NCBI GenBank assembly: GCA_027214255.1 | Contig: JAPWHL010000029.1 | Location: 1 to 43,292 of the forward strand | Length of the DNA: 43,292 bases | Origin: Roseovarius aestuarii | GTDB lineage: Bacteria; Pseudomonadota; Alphaproteobacteria; Rhodobacterales; Rhodobacteraceae | Direction of reading: 5' to 3' | Shown: piece by piece, positions 1-7,215 of the stretch | Layout of the letters: every line of letters starts with the position of its first letter | How positions within the stretch are numbered: position 1 is the first letter of the stretch | Position numbers and translations under genes: made by a program | Notes under the pieces: model-generated | Databases searched by the model: none | What the model was told of the DNA's origin: nothing | Seen by the model: only the letters and a program-made list of their open reading frames with translations

Positions 1-77
1 CCATCGGCTAAATCAAAGAGCGGCGTCTACCACAGCTTTGCAATCAGGCCCATATACCGAAAGTTTGCGACAGAACC
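1..77 (-). mobile_element. IS6-family insertion sequence, upstream terminal part
   Basis: Positions 60-77 read, on the minus strand, GGTTCTGTCGCAAACTTT. The same 18 bases start the IS6-type element at 42,539, so this is an IS6-family terminal inverted repeat. Inward of it (1-59) the sequence differs from the 42,539 end, as expected for the opposite, transposase-proximal end. The element enters from the left and ends against groEL. Confidence 0.8.
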
Positions 78-103
78 CTGAATTTGACTTCTTTGGCGGA
101 CAT
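78..103 (-). pseudogene. groEL: groEL 5' fragment, cut by IS6 element
   Basis: Starting at an ATG at 103 the minus strand encodes MSAKEVKF, the typical GroEL amino terminus, 44 bases after groES and behind a CAGGAGC ribosome site. The reading frame then runs straight into the IS terminal repeat. Only eight codons of about 545 remain, so no chaperonin is made from this locus as it stands. If the host lives, it must carry another groEL copy. Confidence 0.8.
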
Positions 104-147
104 GGTCTTTTGCTCCTGAGAATGAAATTTAGGCGTCGCTGTCGGGG

Positions 148-435
148 TCAGGCCATGGCGCCGAGAATGTCGCTCTCCTTCATGATCATGAGATCTTCGC
201 CATCGAGCTTGATTTCGGTCCCGGACCATTTTCCGAACAGGATCCGGTCGCCAGCCTTGACGTCCATGGCGATGCGCTCGCCATCCTCGTCCTTGGCGCC
301 AGCGCCGACCGCGACGATCTCACCCTCCTGCGGCTTCTCTTTTGCGGTGTCAGGGATGAAGAGCCCGCCTGAGGTCTTCGCGTCGCCTTCGATGCGGCGG
401 ACGAGAACCCGGTCGTGGAGTGGAGTGAACGGCAT
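148..435 (-). CDS. groES: Co-chaperonin GroES (10 kDa)
   Basis: The 95-residue product has full GroES length and features: the N-terminal LHDRVLVRR motif, the mobile loop with the SGGLFIPDTA motif, and the VAVGAG and GDRILFGKWSGTE strands near the C terminus. GroES caps the GroEL folding chamber in the cytoplasm as a heptamer. The gene is the first of a groESL operon, but groEL directly downstream is destroyed by an IS element. A CIRCE operator lies 55 bases upstream, so heat-shock control by HrcA is expected. This is probably a second groESL locus in the host, since loss of a sole groEL would be lethal. Confidence 0.95.
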   Translation of the reverse strand: MPFTPLHDRVLVRRIEGDAKTSGGLFIPDTAKEKPQEGEIVAVGAGAKDEDGERIAMDVKAGDRILFGKWSGTEIKLDGEDLMIMKESDILGAMA

Positions 436-489
436 TTAAGTGCTCCTTCTTCGGATGTCCAAGGGAGCATGGCGATGTTTGGATGTGCT

Positions 490-516
490 TTGGAACTCGC
501 CATACCGGAGTGCCAA
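490..516 (-). promoter_or_regulatory. CIRCE operator (HrcA site) of groES
   Basis: On the minus strand the arms are TTGGCACTC and GAGTTCCAA separated by exactly nine bases. The CIRCE consensus is TTAGCACTC-N9-GAGTGCTAA. The left arm matches 8 of 9 and the right arm 7 of 9. It lies 55 bases upstream of the groES start, where HrcA represses groESL. Confidence 0.75.
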
Positions 517-630
517 TATTATCGAAATGATGGTTCGACAGCGGTTCTACAATAGCGTGTCAAAGAATATCTTTCGGCTTCCAATCAATTGATATGCATA
601 AATGCACCTGCAGTTCGTTGAAGCTCGACT

Positions 631-867
631 TCACAAACGTCGAACCGAGTTGCCGCCAGCGATGATCGCGTTGATCAAGTCCGCGACGGCGCGGTGCCTC
701 TCCGTTTCGAGTTCGGTGCCGACGGCGTTCTCGTGCGTCGCTGCAGCGTCGCGAAGAACGCCCAAGATCTCGTGCTCGGGCAGCAACCCGCTATCGTTCA
801 TGGCAAGCAGGAGTGCCTCACAGATCGATAGGGCGGCCTGACCTGCGTGCTCGCTTGCCGTGGACAT
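631..867 (-). CDS. Small conserved protein, paralogue of 40619-40855
   Basis: The 78-residue protein has no domain I recognise. It is helical, with motifs ALSICEALLLAMND, DAAATHENA and IIAGGNSVRR at the end. A close paralogue at 40,619 shares these motifs, and in both places the gene is divergent from a Crp/Fnr-family regulator. The repeated pairing suggests a functional tie between regulator and small protein. Conservation of two diverged copies supports real coding. No function is assigned. Confidence 0.8.
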   Translation of the reverse strand: MSTASEHAGQAALSICEALLLAMNDSGLLPEHEILGVLRDAAATHENAVGTELETERHRAVADLINAIIAGGNSVRRL

Positions 868-955
868 CTAGGAATTCCTTCTATGGCATCTTGAACCGGG
901 CAGAGGTGCCAGTCAGGTGCAAGCGTACTTTTCGCAGGAATTGTTCTATGATGGA

Positions 956-969
956 CTGATCGAGAGCAG
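956..969. promoter_or_regulatory. Degenerate Crp/Fnr-type box (CTGAT-N4-AGCAG)
   Basis: CTGATCGAGAGCAG lies between the divergent small gene and the Crp/Fnr gene, 48 bases before the chosen regulator start. One base deviates from CTGAT-N4-ATCAG. The equivalent spot between the paralogous pair at the right end carries a perfect box at 40,520. It is the weakest member of the set. Confidence 0.45.
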
Positions 970-1017
970 TCTCCTGGCGAATTTCTGCTACAACAACATA
1001 AAGAGATGGGAGGGACC

Positions 1018-1752
1018 GTGAAGATAATCGAGAACAGCCCACTCACCCGAAAGCTCTCTGCCTTCGTCGCCCTGTCGGAGGTCGAGCTGGCCGCGCTCGA
1101 ACGTCTGCACCAGCGCCGCCGATCATTCGTCGCGGGGCGCGACATGGTGCATCAGGGCCAGTCTGCACAGGCCGCCTATATTCTTTCCGCAGGTTGGGTC
1201 TGTTCCTACAAGCTGCAGCCTAACGGCACGCGCCAGATTGTTGATTTCCAGGTGCCCGGGGATTTCCTCGGGTTGCGGAGCGTTCTTCTGCGCACATCGG
1301 ATCATAGCTTCGAGCCGATCGTGGATATCGAGGCCGCCGAAGTGTTGACGGTCGACCTTCTTGATGCGTTCGCGCAGACGCCGCGGCTCGCAACGGCCAT
1401 TCTCTGGGCGGCGTCACGGGATGAGGCGATGGTGGTCGAACATCTCGTCGGCATTGGCAGGCGTGATGCGGACGCCCGGATGGCACATTTTATGCTGGAG
1501 TTGGGATCGAGGCTGTCGCTGGTGGGTATGGGGGGCAAAGAGGGGTTCGAATGTCCGCTGACGCAATACCACCTCGCCGATGCCCTGGGTCTGAGTGCGG
1601 TTCACGTGAACCGGATCCTGCGGCAGCTTCGCGAGAGCGGGCTCGTCACCTTCCGGGACAGTCATGTCACGATTCATGATCATGACCGCCTGGTGGACCT
1701 TGCCGAATTCGATCCGGCCTATCTGGATCAGATCGGACCGCTTCTGAAGTGA
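1018..1752 (+). CDS. Crp/Fnr-family transcriptional regulator
   Basis: The protein has an N-terminal cyclic-nucleotide-binding-like beta barrel (about residues 15-130), a long dimerisation helix and a C-terminal winged helix (about 165-225) with LADALGLSAVHVNR as helix-turn-helix. The cysteine cluster that holds the FNR iron-sulfur centre is absent, so oxygen is not sensed in the FNR way and the signal is unknown. The recognition helix reads VHVNR where FNR has VETISR, so the key Glu is missing. I chose GTG at 1018 because GGGAGGG sits just upstream; ATG at 1006 is the alternative. It is the best candidate regulator for the CTRAY-N4-RTYAR boxes. A frameshifted paralogue lies at 39,736-40,466. 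Confidence 0.93.
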   Translation: MKIIENSPLTRKLSAFVALSEVELAALERLHQRRRSFVAGRDMVHQGQSAQAAYILSAGWVCSYKLQPNGTRQIVDFQVPGDFLGLRSVLLRTSDHSFEPIVDIEAAEVLTVDLLDAFAQTPRLATAILWAASRDEAMVVEHLVGIGRRDADARMAHFMLELGSRLSLVGMGGKEGFECPLTQYHLADALGLSAVHVNRILRQLRESGLVTFRDSHVTIHDHDRLVDLAEFDPAYLDQIGPLLK

Positions 1753-1754
1753 GA

Positions 1755-1783
1755 GGCCGCCCTCCCTTGTTTGGCAGGCGGCC
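1755..1783 (+). terminator. Hairpin after the regulator gene
   Basis: GGCCGCC (1755-1761) and GGCGGCC (1777-1783) can pair as a 7-bp G+C stem with a 15-base loop, starting three bases after the regulator's stop codon. There is no T-tract, so it may be a weak or Rho-assisted terminator between convergent genes. Confidence 0.4.
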
Positions 1784-1809
1784 CCGGTGATCACGTCAGA
1801 TGCTGAAGG

Positions 1810-1998
1810 TCACGCAAGGGCGTGGGTCGTCGCGTCGAGTTCCTTGTTGGTCTCGGCGTCGTTCTTCGCCGTGTTCGCCTTCTCGGCTGCCTGGTAATGC
1901 TTCAGTGCCGAGTCCTTCTTCGGGCCTGAGGGTGCCTTGTCCCAGGCGGCTTTCACTGACTTCATCTTGTCGGCTGTCTTGGTCTGTTTGGGTGTCAT
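1810..1998 (-). CDS. Small charged Lys/Ala-rich protein, paralogue of 38590-38787
   Basis: The 62-residue protein is highly hydrophilic, helical and rich in Lys, Ala and Asp, with the shared core VKAAWDKAPSGPKKD and the ending ATTHALA. Its paralogue at 38,590 is nearly identical over most of its length. The start at 1998 gives MTPKQTK, matching MTPETNK of the paralogue. It has no membrane segment or signal peptide. A Crp/Fnr-type box sits 161 bases upstream, almost the same distance as for the paralogue. The function is unknown; the composition resembles small stress proteins. Confidence 0.8.
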   Translation of the reverse strand: MTPKQTKTADKMKSVKAAWDKAPSGPKKDSALKHYQAAEKANTAKNDAETNKELDATTHALA

Positions 1999-2158
1999 TG
2001 GGAATGTCCTTTCTGGACGTTCCGAGAAATAAGAAGCACGCCGACATGCCGACCTTTTGGGGTTCGACACGCCCGCATGCTTCTCGGGCACTCTTAAATA
2101 TGTACCGCCAACATTCGGCAGGCACACTTAACCTTGAAGATGTTCGGCCTCCTTGGCA

Positions 2159-2172
2159 CTGACGCAGGTTAG
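2159..2172. promoter_or_regulatory. Crp/Fnr-type box CTGAC-N4-GTTAG
   Basis: CTGACGCAGGTTAG fits CTRAY-N4-RTYAR and lies in the 292-base gap between the NTF2-like gene and the charged small protein, both on the minus strand, 161 bases before the latter's start. No gene is seen in this gap. Confidence 0.6.
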
Positions 2173-2290
2173 TCCGGCGCGAACCTTGGGCCGAATCCGC
2201 CATCGGTGGGTTAGTCTGAATGGCGCGGGCGACGAAATAGCACTGCGCGTGCGGCTGGGTGGACCGCATGGCACCTTTGATGGAGTGGCT

Positions 2291-2611
2291 TCAAGCGAGG
2301 TGCGTTTGCTGGTGGGAGATCCGTAGCCAAGTTTCTTCATCGTGAAGGTATGTGGAGGCACAAAGTGCCTTGTAGATCGGCACGTCGGGTTTCTCCGCCG
2401 AGACACGGTAGGTGAGAATGGCGATGTCATGACACCGCGTGACGCGACGTTCGGCCATGGCGACGGAGCGCCAGCCGGTGCTCTGCTTTAGATGGGTCCA
2501 GATCTGGTCACCCTGGAGGATGCCGGGCGGATAAGGGAAGATCATGATGGCGTTGTTTGCTGTCGTCGCCCGCGCGTTGTCGGCACCACTGGTCCAGAAG
2601 TGTTCCTCCAT
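2291..2611 (-). CDS. NTF2-like (DUF4440-type) small protein, paralogue of 31348-31710
   Basis: The protein has the aromatic pattern of the NTF2/SnoaL-like fold: HFWTSGAD, FPYPPGIL, W-x-WRSV and YRVSAE. The paralogue at 31,348 shares most of these residues. Such proteins bind small ligands or act as subunits; the ligand is unknown here. The start is uncertain. The frame is open to an ATG at 2734, but that ATG lies inside a Crp/Fnr-type box. I used the ATG at 2611. Alignment with the paralogue suggests the native start is about nine codons upstream, for example CTG at 2650. Confidence 0.72.
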   Translation of the reverse strand: MEEHFWTSGADNARATTANNAIMIFPYPPGILQGDQIWTHLKQSTGWRSVAMAERRVTRCHDIAILTYRVSAEKPDVPIYKALCASTYLHDEETWLRISHQQTHLA

Positions 2612-2727
2612 GTCCCATAGAACGCTCTGTTCGCGCGGCGATAGATGCAGGCCTGTCTCGCCGCCCTTACACAGGTCAGTACGGTCGACTGCACCAATGG
2701 AAGTCGCAAGCAGTTCGGTGCCCGGGA

Positions 2728-2741
2728 CTAACATGCGTCAG
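2728..2741. promoter_or_regulatory. Crp/Fnr-type box CTAAC-N4-GTCAG
   Basis: CTAACATGCGTCAG fits the palindrome. It lies between the NTF2-like gene (minus) and the gene at 2860 (plus), 117-119 bases from either start, so it could serve either direction. Confidence 0.6.
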
Positions 2742-2859
2742 CGCCAGTCGGACGATACGGGCGTACAAGAGAGTAAATCGTTCGACTGGTCCGTCCCCGA
2801 CTCCAAGGGGCCGTCAACAGTGGTGAACGACGTATCTGCCAACATCGTGGTGACCAAAG

Positions 2860-3174
2860 ATGAACATGCGGTCGACCAGATCGACGGTGACGTTTTCGAA
2901 CCCGTTCACGCTGCCGGGTTATCCCGGCAAACTGCCTGCGGGCGACTACGAAGTTCTCGTCGAAGAGGAGCTTCTCCAGGGGGTGAGCTTTGAGGCCTAT
3001 AGACGGACAGCGACCTACATGACGGTACGCGGCCAAGGCGCTTACGCCGGGCGAAGTGAGCTCCGGGTGACAACCGAGAGCGACCTGAAAGAGGCGCGGC
3101 GCCAGGACGCGGACACATCCGAGGCGAACAATCGTAGCGAAGCGGCGCTTTCCCCGCAGGAGGATACAAGGTGA
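2860..3174 (+). CDS. Conserved hypothetical protein
   Basis: The 104-residue protein has a compact N-terminal part with the motifs VTFSNPFTLPG, LPAGDYEVLVEEELL and FEAYRRTATYM, then a charged, probably disordered tail rich in Glu, Asp and Arg. I know this pattern as a small alphaproteobacterial conserved hypothetical without assigned role. ATG at 2866 is an alternative start. Its stop overlaps the next start (GTGA), so the two genes are translationally coupled. A Crp/Fnr-type box lies 119 bases upstream. Confidence 0.75.
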   Translation: MNMRSTRSTVTFSNPFTLPGYPGKLPAGDYEVLVEEELLQGVSFEAYRRTATYMTVRGQGAYAGRSELRVTTESDLKEARRQDADTSEANNRSEAALSPQEDTR

Positions 3175-3515
3175 ACACTCCCAAATGGCTCAAGCCCGGT
3201 ATCTATGGCGCCGTGATCGGCGCGGTTTTCGTCGGCGTTGTCGGCTTTACCTGGGGCGGCTGGGTGACCGGCGGCACCTCGAACGATAGAGCGATGGCGA
3301 TGTCTCGCGACAACGTTGTCGCGTCCATGGTGCCGGTCTGCCTCGACATGGCGCGGTCCGACCCCGCACGGGCGGACAAGATGGAAACGATCCGAGCCGC
3401 CTCGACCTACCAGAGGCGCGACGCGGTCATGGCGGCGGGGTGGTCGACCATGCCTGGAACCGACGCCCCGAACCGCGACATCGCGCAGGCCTGTCTCGCG
3501 GAACTCGAACTCTGA
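3171..3515 (+). CDS. Hypothetical membrane-anchored protein
   Basis: The start is GTG at 3171 behind a strong AGGAGG and overlapping the previous stop. The 114-residue protein has one N-terminal hydrophobic helix (about residues 10-33, Gly/Val-rich) and a soluble part facing the periplasm or the cytoplasm. There are two Cys (in VPVCLDMA and AQACLAEL) that could form a disulfide if periplasmic. I do not recognise a named family. It forms an operon with the gene at 2860. Confidence 0.72.
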   Translation: MNTPKWLKPGIYGAVIGAVFVGVVGFTWGGWVTGGTSNDRAMAMSRDNVVASMVPVCLDMARSDPARADKMETIRAASTYQRRDAVMAAGWSTMPGTDAPNRDIAQACLAELEL

Positions 3516-3563
3516 ACGAGACAAGGCAAACCGACATCTTTTTGGGGGGGTGCGCAGCAGGCC

Positions 3564-4043
3564 ATGACACAAGCGAAAGCTCTTGCACCTCCGGCTTTGG
3601 AGTCGACCGATCTCGAACGGCGCGTGCTGGCCCATGAACGGATCTTGCAGGCCCTGATCGCCTACATGGCCCGTACCGAGCCGCGTTTCGTCGATCACCT
3701 GCGAGAACGGTTCGTGCATCCTATGAAATTGGCCCGGCACGAACATGACCACCGCGAAACGGATGACTACGCGGAAGAATTCATTCGCGCCGTGATGCTC
3801 CTCGGGGAAGCGCGCGCGCCCAATGCGAAGGAGCCGGAAATGACCGACATCAAACCCGTGCCGCCGAATAACAGAGGGGGCCAGGTTTCTTCGATGAGCC
3901 GACCGGCGCAGCGGGGCTGGGTTCAGGTGCGCGAACGAAACGGCATCTGGAAGGTGCAGCTCGATGGCAAGTTCCGCGGCGACTACCACCAGAAGCAACA
4001 TGCTCTTGCCGCTGCGGCCTTGCACAAATTGTCGCCCCGATGA
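3564..4043 (+). CDS. Hypothetical protein, 159 aa
   Basis: The N-terminal half is helical (ERRVLAHERILQALIAYM, then HDHRETDDYAEEFIRAV). A Pro/Gly-rich linker follows near residues 97-110. The C-terminal part has WVQVRERNGIWKVQLDGKF-type strands ending in a short helix, resembling a small nucleic-acid- or substrate-binding module (speculative). The stop overlaps an ATG at 4040 (ATGA). No family is recognised. Confidence 0.65.
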   Translation: MTQAKALAPPALESTDLERRVLAHERILQALIAYMARTEPRFVDHLRERFVHPMKLARHEHDHRETDDYAEEFIRAVMLLGEARAPNAKEPEMTDIKPVPPNNRGGQVSSMSRPAQRGWVQVRERNGIWKVQLDGKFRGDYHQKQHALAAAALHKLSPR

Positions 4044-4243
4044 CCGGTAGCACTCGTCCGACAGTCCCGCAGGACTTCGCGATCCAGGTGGCCGAGAACG
4101 AAGGCATGCCATCGAGATCGAATTCCAGGGGCTCACCGCCACCGCCCGCGCCCACTCGACGGCTGACTGGAACGCTCACCCTTGGGCTATCGAGGACTCG
4201 CGCGGCAACCGGCGGACTCTGGTCCGCCAAGGAGCAAGCGGCG

Positions 4244-4780
4244 ATGAGACATCCCCTCACGAGGCTGATCGCGAGGACGGCTGGTATAGCCGGTGTGATC
4301 GCGTCCTTCGCCTTCCCCGTCCTTGCGCAGGATGGTACCGGGCCGATGCCGCAGAATGCTCAGGCTCGCAGCTATGGTGGTGGCTGGGTCTGCGATCTTG
4401 GTTTTCGGGTGGCGGGTGCCGAATGCCTTGTGCTCGAAATCCCCGAACATGCCCAGCCAACCGGGCGCTCCTACGGGACGGGGTGGGAGTGCGACCGTGG
4501 GTATGAGGAGGTAAGCGGTATGTCCTGCAATCCCATCCCGGTGCCCGCCAACGCCTTCCTCCGGTCTTCCGGCTACGATTGGCAATGCGAACGCGGATTT
4601 CGGCAGGAGCGCGAGGCATGCGTGCCCATCGTTCTTCCCGAGCGTGCCCACCTGACAGAAGACAGCTCGGGGACGGGATGGACCTGCGATCGCGGCTACG
4701 CGGTCGTCGCAGGGACTTGCATGCCGATTGCCTTGCCAGCGAACGCATATCTGACCAACGCAAGCTATGGCGCTGCCTGA
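4244..4780 (+). CDS. Secreted protein with four Cys-containing SYGTGWxCDRGY repeats
   Basis: ATG at 4244, with AAGGAG ten bases upstream, gives a signal peptide of about 30 residues ending near VLAQDG. The rest is a tandem of four units of about 35 residues. Each has a (S)(Y/G)G-x-GW-x-C(D/E)RGY motif, a second Cys, and ends in a pattern like I-x-(V/L)PANA(Y/F)L. Each unit's Cys pair may form a disulfide in the periplasm or outside the cell. The protein stops right after the SYG of a fifth unit, so the gene may be truncated at its 3' end. The function is unknown. Confidence 0.75.
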   Translation: MRHPLTRLIARTAGIAGVIASFAFPVLAQDGTGPMPQNAQARSYGGGWVCDLGFRVAGAECLVLEIPEHAQPTGRSYGTGWECDRGYEEVSGMSCNPIPVPANAFLRSSGYDWQCERGFRQEREACVPIVLPERAHLTEDSSGTGWTCDRGYAVVAGTCMPIALPANAYLTNASYGAA

Positions 4781-4828
4781 CATTGCCGATAAGTGTTTTG
4801 ATGAATGATTTCCAAAAAGGTTGGGACA

Positions 4829-5518
4829 TCATGAATTTGATCCTTCCAATCGGGCCACGACGGCCATGACGCGGGCCACGTGGTTCTGGGTTTCTCGGTA
4901 AGGGGGAATGCCACCGTGTTGGCGCACGGCGTCCGGCCCCGCGTTGTAGGCCGCCAGCGCCAGATGCGGATCGCCGAACGTCTCCAGCATCATCGCGAGG
5001 TAGCGGGCGGAGCCGTCGAGGTTCTGCAGCGGATCACGTAGGTCGACGCCCAGATCACGCGCCGTCGCTGGCATCAATTGACCAAGGCCAATGGCACCTG
5101 CACTTGAAATCGCATCCTGCCGGTAGGCGCTCTCGACCTCGATATTGGCCCGATAGAGAGCGAGCCAATCCCTCACGGAGAGCTCTGCGCGGCGCAAACC
5201 GGGATGGCTGGCATAACGCAGAGCCGTTGCCTTGATTGCTATGAGAATGTCTGTGCGGGGCAGGGGTGCTGGATGGGCAATCGCTGCTAACCTCAGCGCG
5301 TCAGGTTTGGGCGCTGCTTCAGTCTCACCAAGAATGGCCAAACCATTGGGCGCCGAACCCTGACCGATGCCGTCATTGTAGTTCCGGGCAAAACCTCTCT
5401 GAGACTGCAACGGGGTCAGAGAGCCGTCGCTCTCCATGACCAGGACCATCTGCGCAGATGCGGGCGCAGCCAGAAGGCCAAGAAGAAGGCTAGTCGCTGC
5501 CGCCCGTGTCGGTGGCAG
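4829..5518 (-). CDS. VirB1-like lytic transglycosylase (SLT domain)
   Basis: The C-terminal half has a goose-type/SLT lysozyme fold. Catalytic Glu is in NIEVESAYRQDAIS, followed by SAGAIGLGQLMPATA, and LALAAYNAGPDAV forms the third signature. These enzymes cleave peptidoglycan so that a conjugation or secretion channel can cross the wall. A hydrophobic stretch ending APASAQ is a signal peptide. The frame has no good ATG before the signal peptide; I used CTG at 5518, inside the end of the upstream gene, so the start is uncertain. No other VirB gene is present, so it is a remnant or a stand-alone copy. Confidence 0.8.
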   Translation of the reverse strand: MPPTRAAATSLLLGLLAAPASAQMVLVMESDGSLTPLQSQRGFARNYNDGIGQGSAPNGLAILGETEAAPKPDALRLAAIAHPAPLPRTDILIAIKATALRYASHPGLRRAELSVRDWLALYRANIEVESAYRQDAISSAGAIGLGQLMPATARDLGVDLRDPLQNLDGSARYLAMMLETFGDPHLALAAYNAGPDAVRQHGGIPPYRETQNHVARVMAVVARLEGSNS

Positions 5519-5843
5519 CCAGCTTATGCGCGGTCCGCTGGCCCTCTTCGAGCGGCACATCGGCATGGGAGAACCCGATACCAATGAAGAAGGACACAAC
5601 ACCGGTGATTGTCTTGAACTCGCGAATCTTGATGTCGTTATAGGTTGTCCGCGTGCGCGCAGTGACCAAAAGCTTCTCAACACCGTCGTCAGAGACCGCC
5701 CGCATGATCCAGACCCCATAATAGCTGGGGCCTTTCTTGTGCGCAGTTTCCTGGCACAAGATCTCGGCGCTATAACCGCTCTCCACGAGATCGCGGAATC
5801 TGGCTTCAGTGACCACATTAGGTGCTTCGATTTCCCAGTTCAT
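5490..5843 (-). CDS. Hypothetical protein upstream of the lytic transglycosylase
   Basis: ATG at 5843 gives 117 residues beginning MNWEIEAPN. The first two thirds are soluble (ARFRDLVESGYSAEIL, YYGVWIMRAVSDDG, LLVTARTRT). A hydrophobic stretch TITGVVSFFIGIGFSH may be a membrane helix. An upstream ATG at 5936 is open but the extension is Arg/His-rich and looks non-coding. The overlap with the transglycosylase reading frame suggests an operon. I do not recognise the family; the context suggests plasmid or conjugation origin. Confidence 0.65.
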   Translation of the reverse strand: MNWEIEAPNVVTEARFRDLVESGYSAEILCQETAHKKGPSYYGVWIMRAVSDDGVEKLLVTARTRTTYNDIKIREFKTITGVVSFFIGIGFSHADVPLEEGQRTAHKLAATDTGGSD

Positions 5844-6026
5844 ACCTGCGGTCACACTTCTCTTGATCCGAGACGCATGATCGCCTTGTCCACCATGGAC
5901 AGGACGAACATACGAAAGTATATTTTCGTGCATCAAGTGCTATTATCGACTTAGCCGGAAGGTCGGCAATCCTCCGCTAAAACCGGCTTTTCGCCTCAAT
6001 GCCTGTTCACTTTAGGAGATTTGCAT

Positions 6027-6323
6027 ATGGAAATGAAGCGACTGCAACACATCCCACAGGCTATAGTATTGACGTTCGTTGTCTCAGGGGTGGCTGGTGC
6101 GGAGACATGCTTTCCGCCAGCCCGCCCATTTGTCCCCAATGACTCGGTTGCAATTGCCGAATTTGCAGATCTGATAAGCCAAGATTTTGAGACCTACATC
6201 CAGGATGTGCAGGCGTATTTCCGGTGTCTGGACGAAGAGCGGGCCCGAGCGTTTGAGGAGGCAAGAGAAGTCAGTCAGGATTATGAACGATTTCTGCAGG
6301 GCCGAGGTGACGGTGATCGCTAA
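6027..6323 (+). CDS. Small secreted hypothetical protein
   Basis: ATG at 6027, eight bases after TAGGAGAT, gives 98 residues. A signal peptide (MEMKRLQHIPQ, hydrophobic core AIVLTFVVSGVAGA) is followed by a mature part with two Cys (ETCFPP, FRCLDE) and a strongly acidic/basic C-terminal helix (EERARAFEEAREV). A periplasmic location is likely. Function unknown. The 183 bases before it hold no gene I can see. Confidence 0.7.
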   Translation: MEMKRLQHIPQAIVLTFVVSGVAGAETCFPPARPFVPNDSVAIAEFADLISQDFETYIQDVQAYFRCLDEERARAFEEAREVSQDYERFLQGRGDGDR

Positions 6324-6508
6324 CAGTCTGTAGGCTTCGCGCTTTGCAACGGCTCCCTAACAAAGTTGTCGATGGGGTCACCGCGCCACAAAATGCCTGC
6401 CTCGCCATTGTTCCAATAATATTCGACGCCGACAACCTCACCGGTATTCGGGCACACTAGTCTGAATGCAGGAACGGCTTCCAAAAGGTCCGATGGTTGA
6501 TCACTCAT
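6320..6508 (-). CDS. Small hypothetical protein, 62 aa
   Basis: ATG at 6508 gives a soluble acidic protein with FRLVCPNTGEVVGVEYYWNNG and WRGDPIDNFV motifs. The open frame extends further but without coding character. It is convergent with, and overlaps by four bases, the secreted gene at 6027. No family is recognised. The 245 bases upstream (6509-6753) hold no gene I can support. Confidence 0.5.
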   Translation of the reverse strand: MSDQPSDLLEAVPAFRLVCPNTGEVVGVEYYWNNGEAGILWRGDPIDNFVREPLQSAKPTDC

Positions 6509-6753
6509 GACGCGCTCATTGGTCAAAATCTTAGCCGAGCGTTTCCTGTGATCATGACAAAAACAATCATGACTTGGTTTGGTAATGGTTTCGGGCGAAG
6601 CGTTGCTGTAAACGAGGGCGAGCGTGGCTGAAATCCGCACAACGCTCTGATTGGGTTGCGGAATGTCGCTCATCTTTCGGAAGATGCAGCATTAAGATTC
6701 TGCGCCAATCATACGACTCGCGAAGCACATGTGTGCTGGGTCTCCGATCGCTG

Positions 6754-7215
6754 TTAGTAGTTCACCTGTTCAAAACCATAGTTGCCCTCATAGTCCCGCC
6801 ACTCGACGAAGACGGATCTGTGATAAATGCCAGGGCAATGCTCACCCCAGCGTTCAAGGCCTGCGTGAGTCGAAGGAAGGGCAGTGACGGAAGACCTCTG
6901 CCAAGTGAAATCGCCTTGGGTCCCGTAAGTGCCGAGGACCACGGTCGCGCTCCGATTGCAGTCACCGTCACGACCGGATTCATGCTGCCGGGCATAGCGA
7001 ACATCAAAGACCCGAATGGACCGCACGAAATTGAACTCAGGTCCGCTGATATCGATGTCCGCGCGGTCCTGAATGAGCCGGAGTGCCTGGTCGGTGGAAA
7101 CGAGATCGTCGACTGGCAAGGATTGGAGCGGTCGACGGCTGTCGGGCCGGTACAAGGCTTCAAAGATGCGGGCAGCGTTGTTTGATGGCCGATCGCCCTC
7201 ATAGGAGGCGCCCAT
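6754..7215 (-). CDS. Hypothetical protein, 153 aa
   Basis: The reading frame is open over 153 residues and ends with the aromatic run VFVEWRDYEGNYGFEQVNY. It has two Cys (DCNRS and EHCPG). No signal peptide is visible at the ATG at 7215, and no ribosome site precedes it, so the real start may be different or the gene may be a fragment. No family is recognised. Codon use fits the region only moderately. Confidence 0.5.
   Translation of the reverse strand: MGASYEGDRPSNNAARIFEALYRPDSRRPLQSLPVDDLVSTDQALRLIQDRADIDISGPEFNFVRSIRVFDVRYARQHESGRDGDCNRSATVVLGTYGTQGDFTWQRSSVTALPSTHAGLERWGEHCPGIYHRSVFVEWRDYEGNYGFEQVNY

Noticed and set aside
38..439. Open frame antisense to groES (133 codons)
   Set aside because: It is a shadow of groES: the product is Ser/Arg/Pro-rich without known motifs and the opposite strand encodes a clear GroES.
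590..605. Possible FNR site near TCAATTGATATGCAT
   Set aside because: The arms do not fit TTGAT-N4-ATCAA or the CTRAY box in the right spacing, and no gene start is at a suitable distance.
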